From positions 62,001 to 126,000 of the forward strand of contig JAFZSL010000031.1 of assembly GCA_017619375.1 (NCBI GenBank): 64,000 nt of DNA, read 5' to 3'. Each line of letters opens with the position of its first letter. Position 1 is the first letter of the stretch. The notes beneath the pieces were generated by a model. That model was given only the letters and a program-made list of their open reading frames with translations. It made no database searches and had not been told where the DNA came from. Positions 1 through 9,063 of this stretch are shown here, in pieces. Made by a program: the position numbers and the translations under genes. The stretch comes from Prevotella sp. Its GTDB lineage: Bacteria; Bacteroidota; Bacteroidia; Bacteroidales; Bacteroidaceae.

Positions 1-909
1 CGCGACACTCTGCGCACCCTTGCCTTAGAACAGTCGCTGCAGCTCATCCTCGTCATCGCGAAAACCGACGACATCCCTGACTTCATCACTCACGTGGTAG
101 AAGTGAAGGACATGGTGGCCGGCAAGAAAGTCACCCTCGGGGAATACCGAGCATCCAAGAGCCACCGCCCCGCCCATGCGCTGTCGGCTGAAAAGGAACG
201 GGCCATCGAAACCCTTCCTTATAATTATAATGAAGAATATAACGCACATGAAGTAGTGCGTCTTCGCAACGTAAGCATCCGCTACGGCGAGCGCACCATC
301 CTGCGCACCCTCGACTGGGTGGTGCTCAACGGCGAGCGATGGGCTCTCAGCGGTGACAACGGCTCAGGGAAGTCAACCCTGCTCAGCCTGGTATGCGCCG
401 ACAACCCCCAGGGCTATGCCTGCGACATCACGCTGTTCGACATCCCTCGAGGCTCCGGGGAGACCATTTGGGACATCAAGCGCCACATCGGCTATGTCTC
501 TCCAGAAATGCATCGCGCCTACAAGAAGGACTTGCCCGCCATACGGATTGTGGCCAGCGGACTGAAAGACTCCGTAGGGCTCTACGTCCGCCCGTCGGAA
601 AAGGAGTATGCCATCTGCCGATGGTGGATGGACATCTTCGGCATCGGCCATCTGCACGACCGCACATTCATGAGTCTGTCCAGCGGCGAGCAACGCCTGG
701 TCCTTCTCGCCCGCGCGTTTGTCAAAGACCCCGAGTTGCTCATCCTCGACGAACCCCTCCATGGCTTGGACGACGTCAACCGCCAAATGGTGAAAGACAT
801 CATCGAGGCTTTCTGCCATCGCCGCAACAAGACGCTTGTCATGGTGACACACTACGAGGAGGAAATCCCCCCTTGCGTGACGAGACGCCTTCATCTGGAA
901 AAGAATTAA
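1..909 (+). CDS. ABC transporter ATP-binding protein, 3' part (ModF/PhrA-like, duplicated ATPase)
   Basis: The reading frame is open from the first base, so the gene starts outside the window. The first ~60 visible residues look like the tail of a first ATPase domain (ITHVVEVKDMVAGKKV). A complete second ATPase domain follows: Walker A GDNGSGKST at about 352-378, signature LSSGEQRL near 680-705, Walker B LLILDEP with D-loop near 735-770, and the switch His in MVTHYEEE near 841. Two ATPase domains in one chain without membrane segments is the layout of ModF/PhrA-type or ABC-F-like soluble ATPases. The linker tail followed by an H-loop reading VTHYEEEIP favours the ModF-like group. Its partner and substrate cannot be read from the sequence. 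The gene ends at 909, 29 bp before the next start, so co-transcription is possible. Confidence 0.8.
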   Translation, partial: RDTLRTLALEQSLQLILVIAKTDDIPDFITHVVEVKDMVAGKKVTLGEYRASKSHRPAHALSAEKERAIETLPYNYNEEYNAHEVVRLRNVSIRYGERTILRTLDWVVLNGERWALSGDNGSGKSTLLSLVCADNPQGYACDITLFDIPRGSGETIWDIKRHIGYVSPEMHRAYKKDLPAIRIVASGLKDSVGLYVRPSEKEYAICRWWMDIFGIGHLHDRTFMSLSSGEQRLVLLARAFVKDPELLILDEPLHGLDDVNRQMVKDIIEAFCHRRNKTLVMVTHYEEEIPPCVTRRLHLEKN

Positions 910-938
910 TTCATACAACGAACATATACAATCAAAAC

Positions 939-1415
939 ATGATGAAACGTATACTTTTCATTTTTACCTTCCTGGCCATCGTGGCAGGAACGTCGGCACA
1001 AGATGCATACAATGAGGCCATCCGCATGGCCAAGGAAGTAGCCGACGACACCAGCAAGCCTCTTGACGACCGCAAGGTTGCCACATTCAAGAAAGACGCC
1101 CTGTATTATTTAGGTCGTCAGGCTTACAAACTCACCCCCGACAGCTCAGTGACCATGCTTGACTACCAGGCCTTGGCACTGTTCCAGTTCATCAACCTAT
1201 TTTACGGCAGCTACAAGATGTCACCCAAGAAAGACCGTCCCGCCATCATCGAGCGTTTCAAGAGGGTAAGCCTTGCCCATCCACGTTTCAATGATCCCGA
1301 CAAGGCCTATGTGTTGGCTTACATCACCACACCCGGCTACATCACCCAATTCTCCCTTGACACCGACTGGGTGGCCGCCTACAATGACATCCGCAAGAGA
1401 ATGAGCCAGAAATAG
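939..1415 (+). CDS. small secreted protein of unknown function
   Basis: The product is about 158 residues. It begins MMKRILFIFTFLAIVAGTSAQ, a clean Sec signal peptide with an Ala-x-Ala-like cleavage site before QDAYNEA. The mature part is about 138 residues, rich in helix-forming residues and Tyr/Lys, without Cys pairs or a recognisable catalytic motif. I do not recognise the family; similar short helical secreted proteins are common in Bacteroidales. The start was chosen at the first ATG of the signal peptide (939; 942 is equally possible), since the open frame further upstream overlaps the ABC gene. A strong Rho-independent terminator follows at 1450-1497, so this gene closes the transcription unit that includes the ABC ATPase. 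Confidence 0.7.
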   Translation: MMKRILFIFTFLAIVAGTSAQDAYNEAIRMAKEVADDTSKPLDDRKVATFKKDALYYLGRQAYKLTPDSSVTMLDYQALALFQFINLFYGSYKMSPKKDRPAIIERFKRVSLAHPRFNDPDKAYVLAYITTPGYITQFSLDTDWVAAYNDIRKRMSQK

Positions 1416-1449
1416 GGCACTCGCCTTGTTTCCCACCATTTCCCCAATC

Positions 1450-1497
1450 ACCATTTCCCCACCCCATGGACGGCGTGGGGAAATGGTTTGTCTTTTT
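1450..1497 (+). terminator. Rho-independent terminator after the small secreted protein gene
   Basis: A perfect 13-bp stem (ACCATTTCCCCAC at 1450-1462 pairing with GTGGGGAAATGGT at 1475-1487) has a 12-nt loop and is followed by TTGTCTTTTT. It ends the unit 1-1415 and separates it from the promoter at 1568. Confidence 0.85.
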
Positions 1498-1567
1498 ATA
1501 TAACGAAAGTTGTTAGAAAAAAGCAGAAAAAAAACCGTGAACAGGGTGGAATATCAGGAAAAATCAT

Positions 1568-1575
1568 TATTTTTG
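1568..1575 (+). promoter_or_regulatory. Bacteroidota -7 box (TATTTTTG) for the glycosyltransferase-like gene
   Basis: TATTTTTG fits TAnnTTTG and lies only 8 bp before the ATG at 1584. Transcription from it would give a leaderless or nearly leaderless mRNA. No convincing TTTG lies 19-21 bp upstream, so this is weaker than other promoters in the window. Confidence 0.4.
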
Positions 1576-1583
1576 CATCTTGT

Positions 1584-2942
1584 ATGGAATTGAGAGTACT
1601 ACACTTCATCCCCTATGTGCCAGAAGATGCGAGTATGGCCGCATTCCTCGACAAAGTCCTCACCTTCATGGGTGAAGAGTGCGAGATTCATCTTGCCATG
1701 CTCACACCCGAACACCAATTGATTCGGATAGAAGAGCCATCACCTACGGATGTCGATCAGATGGAAGCCAATCTCAATTCCGCAAATGCCGACCATGAGG
1801 ATGCCGTCCCCACGACGGAGCCTTCAATGATGCAAAAATATCACGTCCACTGTATCGGCACGGGCAACCCCATGTATGGCAAGAACCGTCCTGTCAACCT
1901 GCTCGCTCTCCAGAAGCGCTACCTGGAACTCCTCTACTCACTGATGCCGCAAATCGTCCATGTGCATGGCAGTTACCACTTTTTCAACTCCCGCATCGCC
2001 CTATGGTCCCGCAAGCGAGGCTTCCCCGTGGTGTTCTCGCCCTATGGCGGCATGAACCCCAACTACATCGAAGCGGAGTATGGCCTACGCACATGGAAGA
2101 TGATATGCTACCAAAAGGCGATGACACGAGGCGCATCAGCCATCCTCACTTCCGACCCCAAGGAGAGCGAATACATCCAGCGCGAACGTCTGACCGACCG
2201 CGTGGAGCTGGTCTCCGACCCTCGCACCGAAGAGTACTGGGGCGAAGAGAACTACGCCAACAGTACGTTGGTGCTCTATCAGAAAGTGCTTGACAGCGAC
2301 AAGGGGCTACACATCGACCAAAAGAGCCGTGAAGCTCTTGGCGCCCTGTTGCACCTCAGTCTATGCGGGAGCACAGAGCGCCAACCATTATGCTCAGAAG
2401 ACATTCTCAACCTTCGAAGCATTACTCCCAAGCAATGGCACGACATCCACCTCTTCGCGACGGAGCAAGGCGTCTTCTCCAATATGGAAGAGGGCATTGC
2501 CAAAGCCCAACTCACCATCCCGGAGTTTCACAAGGAGGGTCACCCCACCTTTGAGTTGCGCCATCCCAAGGAGTCGAAGCCTCTTGGCACCACCCTGCTC
2601 ACTCCTAACCCGATGCTTCGACGCATGCAGGTGAACAAGCTCCGTGATTGCGACGAGCCCATACGCAACGCCTGCGTGATGCTGCTCAATCTGCGCCATC
2701 TTCTCCGTCAAGACACGGCAAGCCTCCGCCACCTGTGCGACCTCACTGCCGTTTTCCGATTCGACACGATGGACGAAGAACGTCTGGCCTATCACCTTAA
2801 GGATTTGCGACTCTATCAATTCACGCGGCGCATCTGCCAAATTCTGGGCGAGACCACCTACCTCGACGAAGGCTACATGCCCGTTCCCGCACTTGATGAC
2901 CGCGGCACGGCCGCCATAAGAGCCCACCTCATGAAATACTGA
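1584..2942 (+). CDS. glycosyltransferase-like N-terminal domain joined to an unrecognised helical C-terminal domain
   Basis: The protein has 452 residues and no signal peptide. The N-terminal ~215 residues resemble the first Rossmann domain of GT4-type glycosyltransferases: an opening MELRVLHFIPYVPEDASMAAF strand-helix, HVHG at 127-130, SPYGGMNP at 152-159 and the following YGLRTWKM helix. The second half should carry a GT4 donor-binding Rossmann fold with a Glu-rich E-x7-E motif. None is visible. Instead there are ~230 residues of mostly helical sequence (for example LRDCDEPIRNACVMLLNLRHLL). It may be an inactive or non-standard glycosyltransferase. The start at 1584 was chosen because upstream in-frame codons run through the terminator and the -7 box. 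The fbp gene follows after 23 bp, so the two may share a transcript. Confidence 0.6.
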   Translation: MELRVLHFIPYVPEDASMAAFLDKVLTFMGEECEIHLAMLTPEHQLIRIEEPSPTDVDQMEANLNSANADHEDAVPTTEPSMMQKYHVHCIGTGNPMYGKNRPVNLLALQKRYLELLYSLMPQIVHVHGSYHFFNSRIALWSRKRGFPVVFSPYGGMNPNYIEAEYGLRTWKMICYQKAMTRGASAILTSDPKESEYIQRERLTDRVELVSDPRTEEYWGEENYANSTLVLYQKVLDSDKGLHIDQKSREALGALLHLSLCGSTERQPLCSEDILNLRSITPKQWHDIHLFATEQGVFSNMEEGIAKAQLTIPEFHKEGHPTFELRHPKESKPLGTTLLTPNPMLRRMQVNKLRDCDEPIRNACVMLLNLRHLLRQDTASLRHLCDLTAVFRFDTMDEERLAYHLKDLRLYQFTRRICQILGETTYLDEGYMPVPALDDRGTAAIRAHLMKY

Positions 2943-2965
2943 CACACCACACGATACTATATACT

Positions 2966-4960
2966 ATGAGCAAGAAGACACAAGCCATCATGGAAGACCT
3001 ACGGTATCTCCAACTGCTATCACACAGGTTTCCCACCATCGCAGAGGCCAGCACTGAAATCATCAACCTGCAAGCCATCCTCCAACTCCCCAAGGGCACG
3101 GAACATTTCCTCGCCGACATCCACGGTGAGTTTGAAGCCTTCCAACACATTCTGAACAATGCCTCAGGAAACATCAAGCGCAAAGTGAACGAACTCTTCG
3201 GCAACCAGATTAGAGAGTCGGAAAAGAAAGAACTTTGCACCTTGATATACTATCCCCGCGAAAAATTAGAACTGGTGAAGGAAACGGAGGAGGACATCAA
3301 CGACTGGTATCACACCACCATTCACCACTTGGTGGAGGTCTGCCGTGACGTTTCCAGCAAATACACTCGCTCCAAGGTGAACAAGAGCCTTCCTCCGGAG
3401 TTCAGCTACATCATCCAGGAACTGTTGCATGAACGTACGGAAGACGTGGACAAGACCAACTACGTGAGCGCCATCACCGACACCATCATTTCCACGGGTA
3501 GCGCCGACGCCTTCATCGTCGCCATCTGCAACGTGATACATCGACTTGCCGTAGACCAGCTCCACATTCTTGGCGACATCTATGACCGCGGCCCAGGTGC
3601 ACATCTCATCATGGACACGATGCAGAACTACCACACCTGGGACATCCAATGGGGCAACCACGACATCCTATGGATGGGAGCCTGCGCCGGAAACGAGGCA
3701 TGCATCTGCAACGTCATTCGCCTCTCACTGCGCTACGCCAACCTTGTCACGTTAGAAGAAGGCTACGGCATCAACCTGATGCCCCTTGCCACCTTCGCCC
3801 TCGAAACCTACGGCGACGACCCATGTGAAGAGTTCATTCCCCGCACCTTGGGAGAAAACGTGATGGACGAGAAGAGCCGCATGCTCACAGCACGCATGCA
3901 TAAAGCCATATCCATCCTGCAATTCAAGACAGAGGCCATCTTGGCTTCACGGCACCCCGAATGGGGCATGGACCATCGCAACCTGCTCAGCCAGGTGGAC
4001 TACAACCGAGGAGTCATCACGCTCAACGGCATGGAATACACGCTCAGCAGCAATCATTTCCCCACCATCGACCCCGCCTCTCCCATCACGCTGACCCCTG
4101 GGGAGCGCCAATTGATGGACCGCCTGCGCCACTCTTTTACCGTAAGCGAGAAACTGCACCGGCACATCCGGCTCATCCTGCGGCACGGATGCATGTATGC
4201 CGTCATCAACAACAACCTCCTTTTCCACGCATCCGTCCCTCTCAACGCTGACGGTTCCTTCAAGGAAGTGGAACTCTACAACGGCAAGAAATTCACGGGC
4301 ATGGACCTGATGCACCATATTGGAATGCTTATCCGTTCCGCCTTTGAGTCAGACACAGACCCCGACGAGCGCCAACATGCCATCGACTATTTCCTATACC
4401 TATGGTGCGGCAAGGACTCTCCCCTCTTCGACAAGTCGAAGATGGCCACTTTCGAGCGCTATTTCCTCAAAGAGAAAGAAACGCACAAGGAAGAGAAAGG
4501 CTACTATTTCAAATTGCGCGACAACGCCAACATCTGCGACCGCATCATGGATGCCTTCGGTGTGCAAGGCCCCAACCGCCACATCATCAACGGCCATGTG
4601 CCCGTACACGTGAAGACCGGCGAAACCCCCATCAAAGCCGATGGCAAGTTGATGGTGATCGATGGTGGTTTCTCTGAAGCATACCACAAGGAGACAGGCA
4701 TCGCCGGCTACACCTTGGTGTATCACAGCCGCGGTTTCCAGCTGGTTCAACATGAACCTTTCACCTCCTCCCGCGACGCCATCCTTCGTGGCACCGACAT
4801 CCTCGGCACCACGCAAATCGTGGAAATGTCGGCGCATCGCATGCGTATGGCCGACACCGACAGGGGAGCAGAAATCAAGCTTCAAATAGCGGACTTGGAG
4901 AAACTGCTGTATGCCTACCGTCACGGCATCATCAAGGAAAGCGAAAGACGTAAGACTTAG
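2966..4960 (+). CDS. fbp: fructose-1,6-bisphosphatase, class III
   Basis: It hydrolyses fructose 1,6-bisphosphate to fructose 6-phosphate, the committed step of gluconeogenesis, in the cytoplasm. The 664-residue length matches class III FBPases of Firmicutes and Bacteroidota. Calcineurin-like metallophosphatase motifs are visible: ADIHGEFEAF near residue 50, GDIYDRGPG near 200 and WGNHDILWMGACAGN near 230. A late block INGHVPVHVKTGETPIKADG near 545 gives the conserved His and substrate loop. The family needs divalent metal and is usually under metabolite control. The only other sugar-phosphate enzyme nearby is pfkA at 25 kb, which runs the opposing reaction. A period-9 degenerate repeat begins 6 bp after the stop. 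Confidence 0.95.
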   Translation: MSKKTQAIMEDLRYLQLLSHRFPTIAEASTEIINLQAILQLPKGTEHFLADIHGEFEAFQHILNNASGNIKRKVNELFGNQIRESEKKELCTLIYYPREKLELVKETEEDINDWYHTTIHHLVEVCRDVSSKYTRSKVNKSLPPEFSYIIQELLHERTEDVDKTNYVSAITDTIISTGSADAFIVAICNVIHRLAVDQLHILGDIYDRGPGAHLIMDTMQNYHTWDIQWGNHDILWMGACAGNEACICNVIRLSLRYANLVTLEEGYGINLMPLATFALETYGDDPCEEFIPRTLGENVMDEKSRMLTARMHKAISILQFKTEAILASRHPEWGMDHRNLLSQVDYNRGVITLNGMEYTLSSNHFPTIDPASPITLTPGERQLMDRLRHSFTVSEKLHRHIRLILRHGCMYAVINNNLLFHASVPLNADGSFKEVELYNGKKFTGMDLMHHIGMLIRSAFESDTDPDERQHAIDYFLYLWCGKDSPLFDKSKMATFERYFLKEKETHKEEKGYYFKLRDNANICDRIMDAFGVQGPNRHIINGHVPVHVKTGETPIKADGKLMVIDGGFSEAYHKETGIAGYTLVYHSRGFQLVQHEPFTSSRDAILRGTDILGTTQIVEMSAHRMRMADTDRGAEIKLQIADLEKLLYAYRHGIIKESERRKT

Positions 4961-4965
4961 AAGAC

Positions 4966-5043
4966 AGGAATCGGCTAAACTGGAATAATAAGCAGGATTC
5001 AGAGTTATAGGAAGAATCTGAAGAATCGAAGGAATCTGAAAGA
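4966..5043. repeat. degenerate 9-bp tandem repeat (left block)
   Basis: About eight imperfect 9-bp units of the type ATCTGAAGG / ATCGAAGGA fill the space between the fbp stop and the convergent gene end at 5060. The same motif and period recur at 7661-7724 on the other side of the 5060-7630 gene. Confidence 0.55.
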
Positions 5044-5059
5044 TGCGGTTTGGTGCCAC

Positions 5060-7630
5060 CTACGAGGCTGGCACCTTTTCTGCCATCATTTTCCCATCCT
5101 TGACATAGACTTTCATTGCTTTTTTCTTGATTTTCAACGCCTTTTCAAATTTCCTCCCACCAAGGAAAGCATTCACCACCACATTGTTCTTGTGATTGGC
5201 AAGGTTACGTAGGACGATGACTTCATCTTCCTCTTGTGAGACTTCCACCTCTGAGCCGACGATGTGGAACCTGACCACTTGAGTCCAAGCGCTGTTCTCT
5301 TTCACGTCAAAAACAGCTTGGGAACCTTTTTCTGTTATGGTGCACCTTGGGAAAAACACAGGCGCACCGAAAGGTGTCTTGACATCCCTGAGCGTACAAT
5401 GTCCTTCCCCTGCAAAACGTGCAAGCATCAAGTAGGCGGTGCTGTCTGGGTCGAAGGCCAATACAGCATTCCACCCTTCAGCTGCAGTGAGTTGTTGGTT
5501 GAGTTTCGCCAGATTTGCCGTAGTCTCGGCATCAATGTTGGTGTAATAGAACATGGCCCTGCGGCCGACCACATCACCCTTGACCACCTTTCTGGCCACA
5601 TTGGAAAACGAGGAATAAAGTTTGGCAGTCAAAATTGAATTGTTGACATCCCTCTCCCCGAACGCCATTTTCTGACCTCCTAATGCCACTACCCCCAGCA
5701 CTTGGTCCACATTGACCCATGCTCCTTGGAAATACACCATTTTCCCTCCATCAAGCACTTGCACTCCTGTTTCATCGTAAAAACGCCGCTTAGTTTTGGT
5801 CAACTCATCCACACTTATGGCCATAAGCCCTCCTCTTTCATGAGCGATGGTGGCAGTGTCATTGGCACGCACGAGGTCGGCATAAACTACGGCGTTTCCC
5901 GGCGTGGCATAAAGTGCAAACCGGTGGTTTAGCGTGGAGTCGTTGGTGTTGACTTCGCCATTCATCACGAAGCTATTGCCATTCAATTTACAGGTACCGT
6001 TGTCAACGGGTTTGGCATTGGTGTTTTTTCCCATCACCTCATACCATCCAAGGAAATTGCCTGTGTTTTTGAATCGGTAGGGCACGACGACTTTGTTTTT
6101 GTCCACCGAATTGGCAGCCACATATCCAGTGTAGCTTTGCAGTCCCTTGCTCCAAGAGAATGTGACGAATCGGTTCTCGTTTGCCGCTCTAACGATATTT
6201 TGCGTATAGAACACCTTGGCATTTCCATACTCACGGTTGAAGTCCTCCCACTCCACCTCCTTCAAATCATCCGTAGGCATCATCTCGTGCATAAGCCATG
6301 TCATCATAACGCGATGCGCCTGGACCCCCATTCTTCTGGCCCCAACATCGGGTCTAAGCAGCCAGGCCCCGTTCTCGGTGGTGGTCTGCCTTGCCTTGAT
6401 CATCTTGTAGGCGAAATTTTCAAGCATCAGCGCCTTTGGGTCTCTCAAGAAGCATGCATTGGTGGTGTATGATGTAATCTGGTCGTAGAGGAAGAGGCTC
6501 CAGTCGTTGCCATTAGGCATGGCAAGTTCACCATCCGCGAGAGCCAACCAATAGAGCACCTTTTTCATCACGTTGTCGTTGTTGTGCATCAACGCATTAG
6601 TCTTCCACTTTTCCCTGCCGTATAGTTCCTTCTGGAACAACTTGAGTGCCAATGCGGCCTCTCCCAATTCCTGTATGACCACATTCTGATAAGAGGTGTG
6701 GAAATAGTCGTGGTTCTGGAGCGTGAAGTCATCATAGAGGTTTTGTCCTCTGTAAAGTTCCTTTATGGTTTTGCCATCGTATTCAGGGTCAATCACTTGT
6801 TCGCTGACAGCATCGTCTTTTTGGGAATGGCAATTGATGGCAAACTCCCTGAGACGCTCAAACCATCTCGATGCCAATTCATCATCGGGGAACAGCCCCA
6901 GGGTAGCAGCCAACACATCGACCTCCCATCCATTCTCCTCCGCCTTGGTATCACCAACATATCCCGTAGGAATGGATCTGCCCAATTCATAATTACATTC
7001 TGCCTTGAGGAGTTGATAGACATGCAGCTTCTGCATGTCTGAAAGGTGGTGCCATTGAAAGAAGGCGGAATAGGCGACCGACATTGCCCAAAGCGAACTT
7101 TCCCAGACAGCATCGTCAATAGACGTGCTTCCCCAATATCGGCCGTCGGCACACACCTTGAGCCGGTTGGCCTTGTGTGTACTGTAAGCAAAGACAAGGC
7201 TCTCCATCGCCATTTGTTGCAAGTCGTCCCAGGTGACCCCATCAGGCAACTCCACCCTACCCTTTCCATATTTCACGAGGAATGCACATACCATGGAAAG
7301 GTCGGCATTGGGTCTGACTCCCCTTTCGTCACTGCCCATGGTGTTCTCTCCCTTGAAACAGCCGCAAGGTTCATTGAGACTATTGGTTTCCTTGCACTCT
7401 TGAAAGACATTCTTCATATAAGAGGAGAAACGTGCCAGCATCCTCAAAAGATCTTCTTTCATCTGCGATTCTCCGACAAAGACATTGTTGACCACACCCT
7501 CCGTGGGACTTGTCACATCCGTTACAGTAGAGTCGCCAGTGACACCAGGATACGCCCAAACAGCAGCTTCCACGTCGGCAGTCCAAACGAGAGTCAAAAG
7601 GAAGAAAGTGGAAAGTAAAATCTTTTTCAT
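5060..7630 (-). CDS. large secreted protein, possible (alpha/alpha)-toroid polysaccharide lyase-like fold
   Basis: The product is 856 residues starting MKKILLSTFFLLTLVWTADVEA, a Sec signal peptide. The start at 7630 was chosen for this; the open frame upstream encodes repeat DNA. Residues ~60-420 are helix-rich with repeated Trp/Tyr-rich helices and a block NHDYFHTSYQNVVIQELGEAAL. The region around GAWLLRPDVGARRMGVQAHRV may be the end of a toroid domain. The remaining ~380 residues are beta-rich (FVTFSWSKGLQSYTGYVA). Toroid plus beta-sandwich is the plan of heparinase- and PL8-like lyases, but I cannot place a catalytic Tyr/His pair with confidence, so the activity is inference. It is followed on the other strand by fbp and preceded by a phosphatase gene 28 bp away. 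Confidence 0.5.
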   Translation of the reverse strand: MKKILLSTFFLLTLVWTADVEAAVWAYPGVTGDSTVTDVTSPTEGVVNNVFVGESQMKEDLLRMLARFSSYMKNVFQECKETNSLNEPCGCFKGENTMGSDERGVRPNADLSMVCAFLVKYGKGRVELPDGVTWDDLQQMAMESLVFAYSTHKANRLKVCADGRYWGSTSIDDAVWESSLWAMSVAYSAFFQWHHLSDMQKLHVYQLLKAECNYELGRSIPTGYVGDTKAEENGWEVDVLAATLGLFPDDELASRWFERLREFAINCHSQKDDAVSEQVIDPEYDGKTIKELYRGQNLYDDFTLQNHDYFHTSYQNVVIQELGEAALALKLFQKELYGREKWKTNALMHNNDNVMKKVLYWLALADGELAMPNGNDWSLFLYDQITSYTTNACFLRDPKALMLENFAYKMIKARQTTTENGAWLLRPDVGARRMGVQAHRVMMTWLMHEMMPTDDLKEVEWEDFNREYGNAKVFYTQNIVRAANENRFVTFSWSKGLQSYTGYVAANSVDKNKVVVPYRFKNTGNFLGWYEVMGKNTNAKPVDNGTCKLNGNSFVMNGEVNTNDSTLNHRFALYATPGNAVVYADLVRANDTATIAHERGGLMAISVDELTKTKRRFYDETGVQVLDGGKMVYFQGAWVNVDQVLGVVALGGQKMAFGERDVNNSILTAKLYSSFSNVARKVVKGDVVGRRAMFYYTNIDAETTANLAKLNQQLTAAEGWNAVLAFDPDSTAYLMLARFAGEGHCTLRDVKTPFGAPVFFPRCTITEKGSQAVFDVKENSAWTQVVRFHIVGSEVEVSQEEDEVIVLRNLANHKNNVVVNAFLGGRKFEKALKIKKKAMKVYVKDGKMMAEKVPAS

Positions 7631-7658
7631 ATCGATATGGCTTGGAGTAATGGGCCTT

Positions 7659-8447
7659 TTAATCGGTGGAATCGGTGGAATCGGAAGGATTGGAATGGTC
7701 GGAACAATCAGAAACATTGGAAGGGGCAGAAGTTATGCAATAATGTCTAAGCGCGGTGACTATCAAACTTTTGTCCGCCATAAAGGAACTATAGGCAGTT
7801 TTTACCAGGCTCCAATTTCTTGTCAGGAGAGCGATGGCGATGCATTTTTTCACGGTGGGCCAGAAAGCGTTTTTGTTGGTCTGCAAATAGTCTTTGATAA
7901 TATCATCGTCTGAGACGCCATATGATTTCAACAAGGCCATGCTGGCAATACCAGTCCTGTCCTTTCCTGCCGTGCAATGGTAGAGTGTGCACACACCCTT
8001 TTCCGCATTTTTCCTCAGGGTTTCCACCACTGCATCCAACTGCCTCCTGCTATAAGCATCGACAATGGCCTGCGTGTAAAGCTGATTGAAGTCGGGCACC
8101 ATCTCCTTGAGTTTCTCCGGATTCCTTCTCAGGTTTCGGATGATGGTCATAGGGTCCGAGCCCGTCTCATGGGTGATGCCGACAGCGGCATCCTTCAAGA
8201 TGGGAATCTGAATGTATTTCACGCCTGCAGGCAATGGGTCAGGAAACTCACTTGCCTCAATGGGTGTGCGCAAGTCGATGACACATCCCACCCGATGTTG
8301 TCCCAGAAATCGAGCACATTCCTCACTCGTGAGCACGCTAAGTTTTCCACTGCGAAGGAAGAGCCCCTCCGGCACACGCCCCTTACCGTCAAAGGTGGGA
8401 ATCCCCCCTAAGTCACGGTAGTTCAGAATTCTTCGAAAACAACTCAT
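7659..8447 (-). CDS. tyrosine-protein phosphatase (Y_phosphatase3 / DSP-like)
   Basis: The 262-residue cytoplasmic protein carries the Cys-x5-Arg phosphatase loop CTAGKDRTG (preceded by TLYH) near residue 157. It also has the N-terminal NYRDLGGIPT and FLRSGKLS blocks typical of the Y_phosphatase3 family of bacterial Tyr/Ser or phosphoinositide phosphatases. An upstream Asp acting as general acid is plausible but not pinned down. The last ~20 residues (NVSDCSDHSNPSDSTDSTD) are low complexity and come from the 9-bp repeat at 7661-7724, so the functional protein probably ends earlier. It could share a transcript with the secreted protein gene 28 bp downstream. Confidence 0.85.
   Translation of the reverse strand: MSCFRRILNYRDLGGIPTFDGKGRVPEGLFLRSGKLSVLTSEECARFLGQHRVGCVIDLRTPIEASEFPDPLPAGVKYIQIPILKDAAVGITHETGSDPMTIIRNLRRNPEKLKEMVPDFNQLYTQAIVDAYSRRQLDAVVETLRKNAEKGVCTLYHCTAGKDRTGIASMALLKSYGVSDDDIIKDYLQTNKNAFWPTVKKCIAIALLTRNWSLVKTAYSSFMADKSLIVTALRHYCITSAPSNVSDCSDHSNPSDSTDSTD
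7661..7724. repeat. degenerate 9-bp tandem repeat (right block), coding for the phosphatase tail
   Basis: Seven units with period 9 can be lined up (ATCGGTGGA, ATCGGTGGA, ATCGGAAGG, ATTGGAATG, GTCGGAACA, ATCAGAAAC, ATTGGAAGG). The block overlaps the 3' end of the tyrosine phosphatase gene and encodes its Ser/Asp/Asn-rich tail. It resembles the block at 4966-5043. Confidence 0.65.
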
Positions 8448-8555
8448 GTCATCAAAGTTGTTATGAACTTCAATAGCAAGTTACAGGCGAGACGTGAAGC
8501 CCACATCGACTTATGGCATGACAATCATAGGCAGAAAGCGCTGCCACGACGGAAA

Positions 8556-9008
8556 TCAGTCAGCATAATAGGCAGCCCAGTCCACCAAGTCCTGTCTAAC
8601 ATATCCCACCTTTCCCTTTATCTTGATTTTATACCATCCATTGGTCTTTCCAATGCACTCAAAGGAATTTTCGGGATAATCCTTATTACTATCCTCCTCG
8701 GTGATTTTGGCAACGACAGAAGTTTTTATGGAAGGGCCTTTACGCACATTGATATTGCCAGTCACCCCAGATTGTCGAACGACAAATCCTTTGCCCTTTT
8801 CCGGTGTCCACACTTCCACCCTGCCTTGTGTTTTCAAAACCTCCTCCTCCCAATCCAAAGGATTGGCAATATACGAAGTGGCAGTCTCTCTCACAAACCT
8901 TCCCATCAACTGTCCGTCGTTGGTGACCACTACCACCATCCTGTCGGACTGAGCAAACATATGGCATGCGACGAAAACGAACGCCATTATCAAAAACAAC
9001 TTTTTCAT
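8556..9008 (-). CDS. secreted bacterial SH3-domain protein
   Basis: A 150-residue product begins MKKLFLIMAFVFVACHMFAQ, a Sec signal peptide. An in-frame ATG three codons upstream at 9017 is the alternative start. The C-terminal half is a bacterial SH3 (SH3b) domain: GNINVRKGPSIKTSVVAKI, then GWYKIKIKGKVGYVRQDLVD. Such domains bind peptidoglycan or mediate envelope contacts. The N-terminal ~55 residues are short beta-like sequence. The promoter at 9047-9054 lies next to an oppositely directed one for the NAGPA-like gene, so the two genes are divergently transcribed from a 149-bp gap. Confidence 0.8.
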   Translation of the reverse strand: MKKLFLIMAFVFVACHMFAQSDRMVVVVTNDGQLMGRFVRETATSYIANPLDWEEEVLKTQGRVEVWTPEKGKGFVVRQSGVTGNINVRKGPSIKTSVVAKITEEDSNKDYPENSFECIGKTNGWYKIKIKGKVGYVRQDLVDWAAYYAD

Positions 9009-9046
9009 ATCTTTCATTTTAGATTGTTCATTTATCTTTTAGAGTA

Positions 9047-9054
9047 CAAAAATA
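9047..9054 (-). promoter_or_regulatory. -7 box for the SH3 protein gene
   Basis: On the minus strand this reads TATTTTTG, 38 bp before the start at 9008. The matching -33 region is poor (CCATA instead of CAAA on the plus strand). Confidence 0.45.
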
Positions 9055-9063
9055 CTCAATATT

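Noticed and set aside
1488-1583. N-terminal extension of the glycosyltransferase-like gene
   Set aside because: It crosses the terminator's T-tract and the TATTTTTG box, and its residues are of low complexity.
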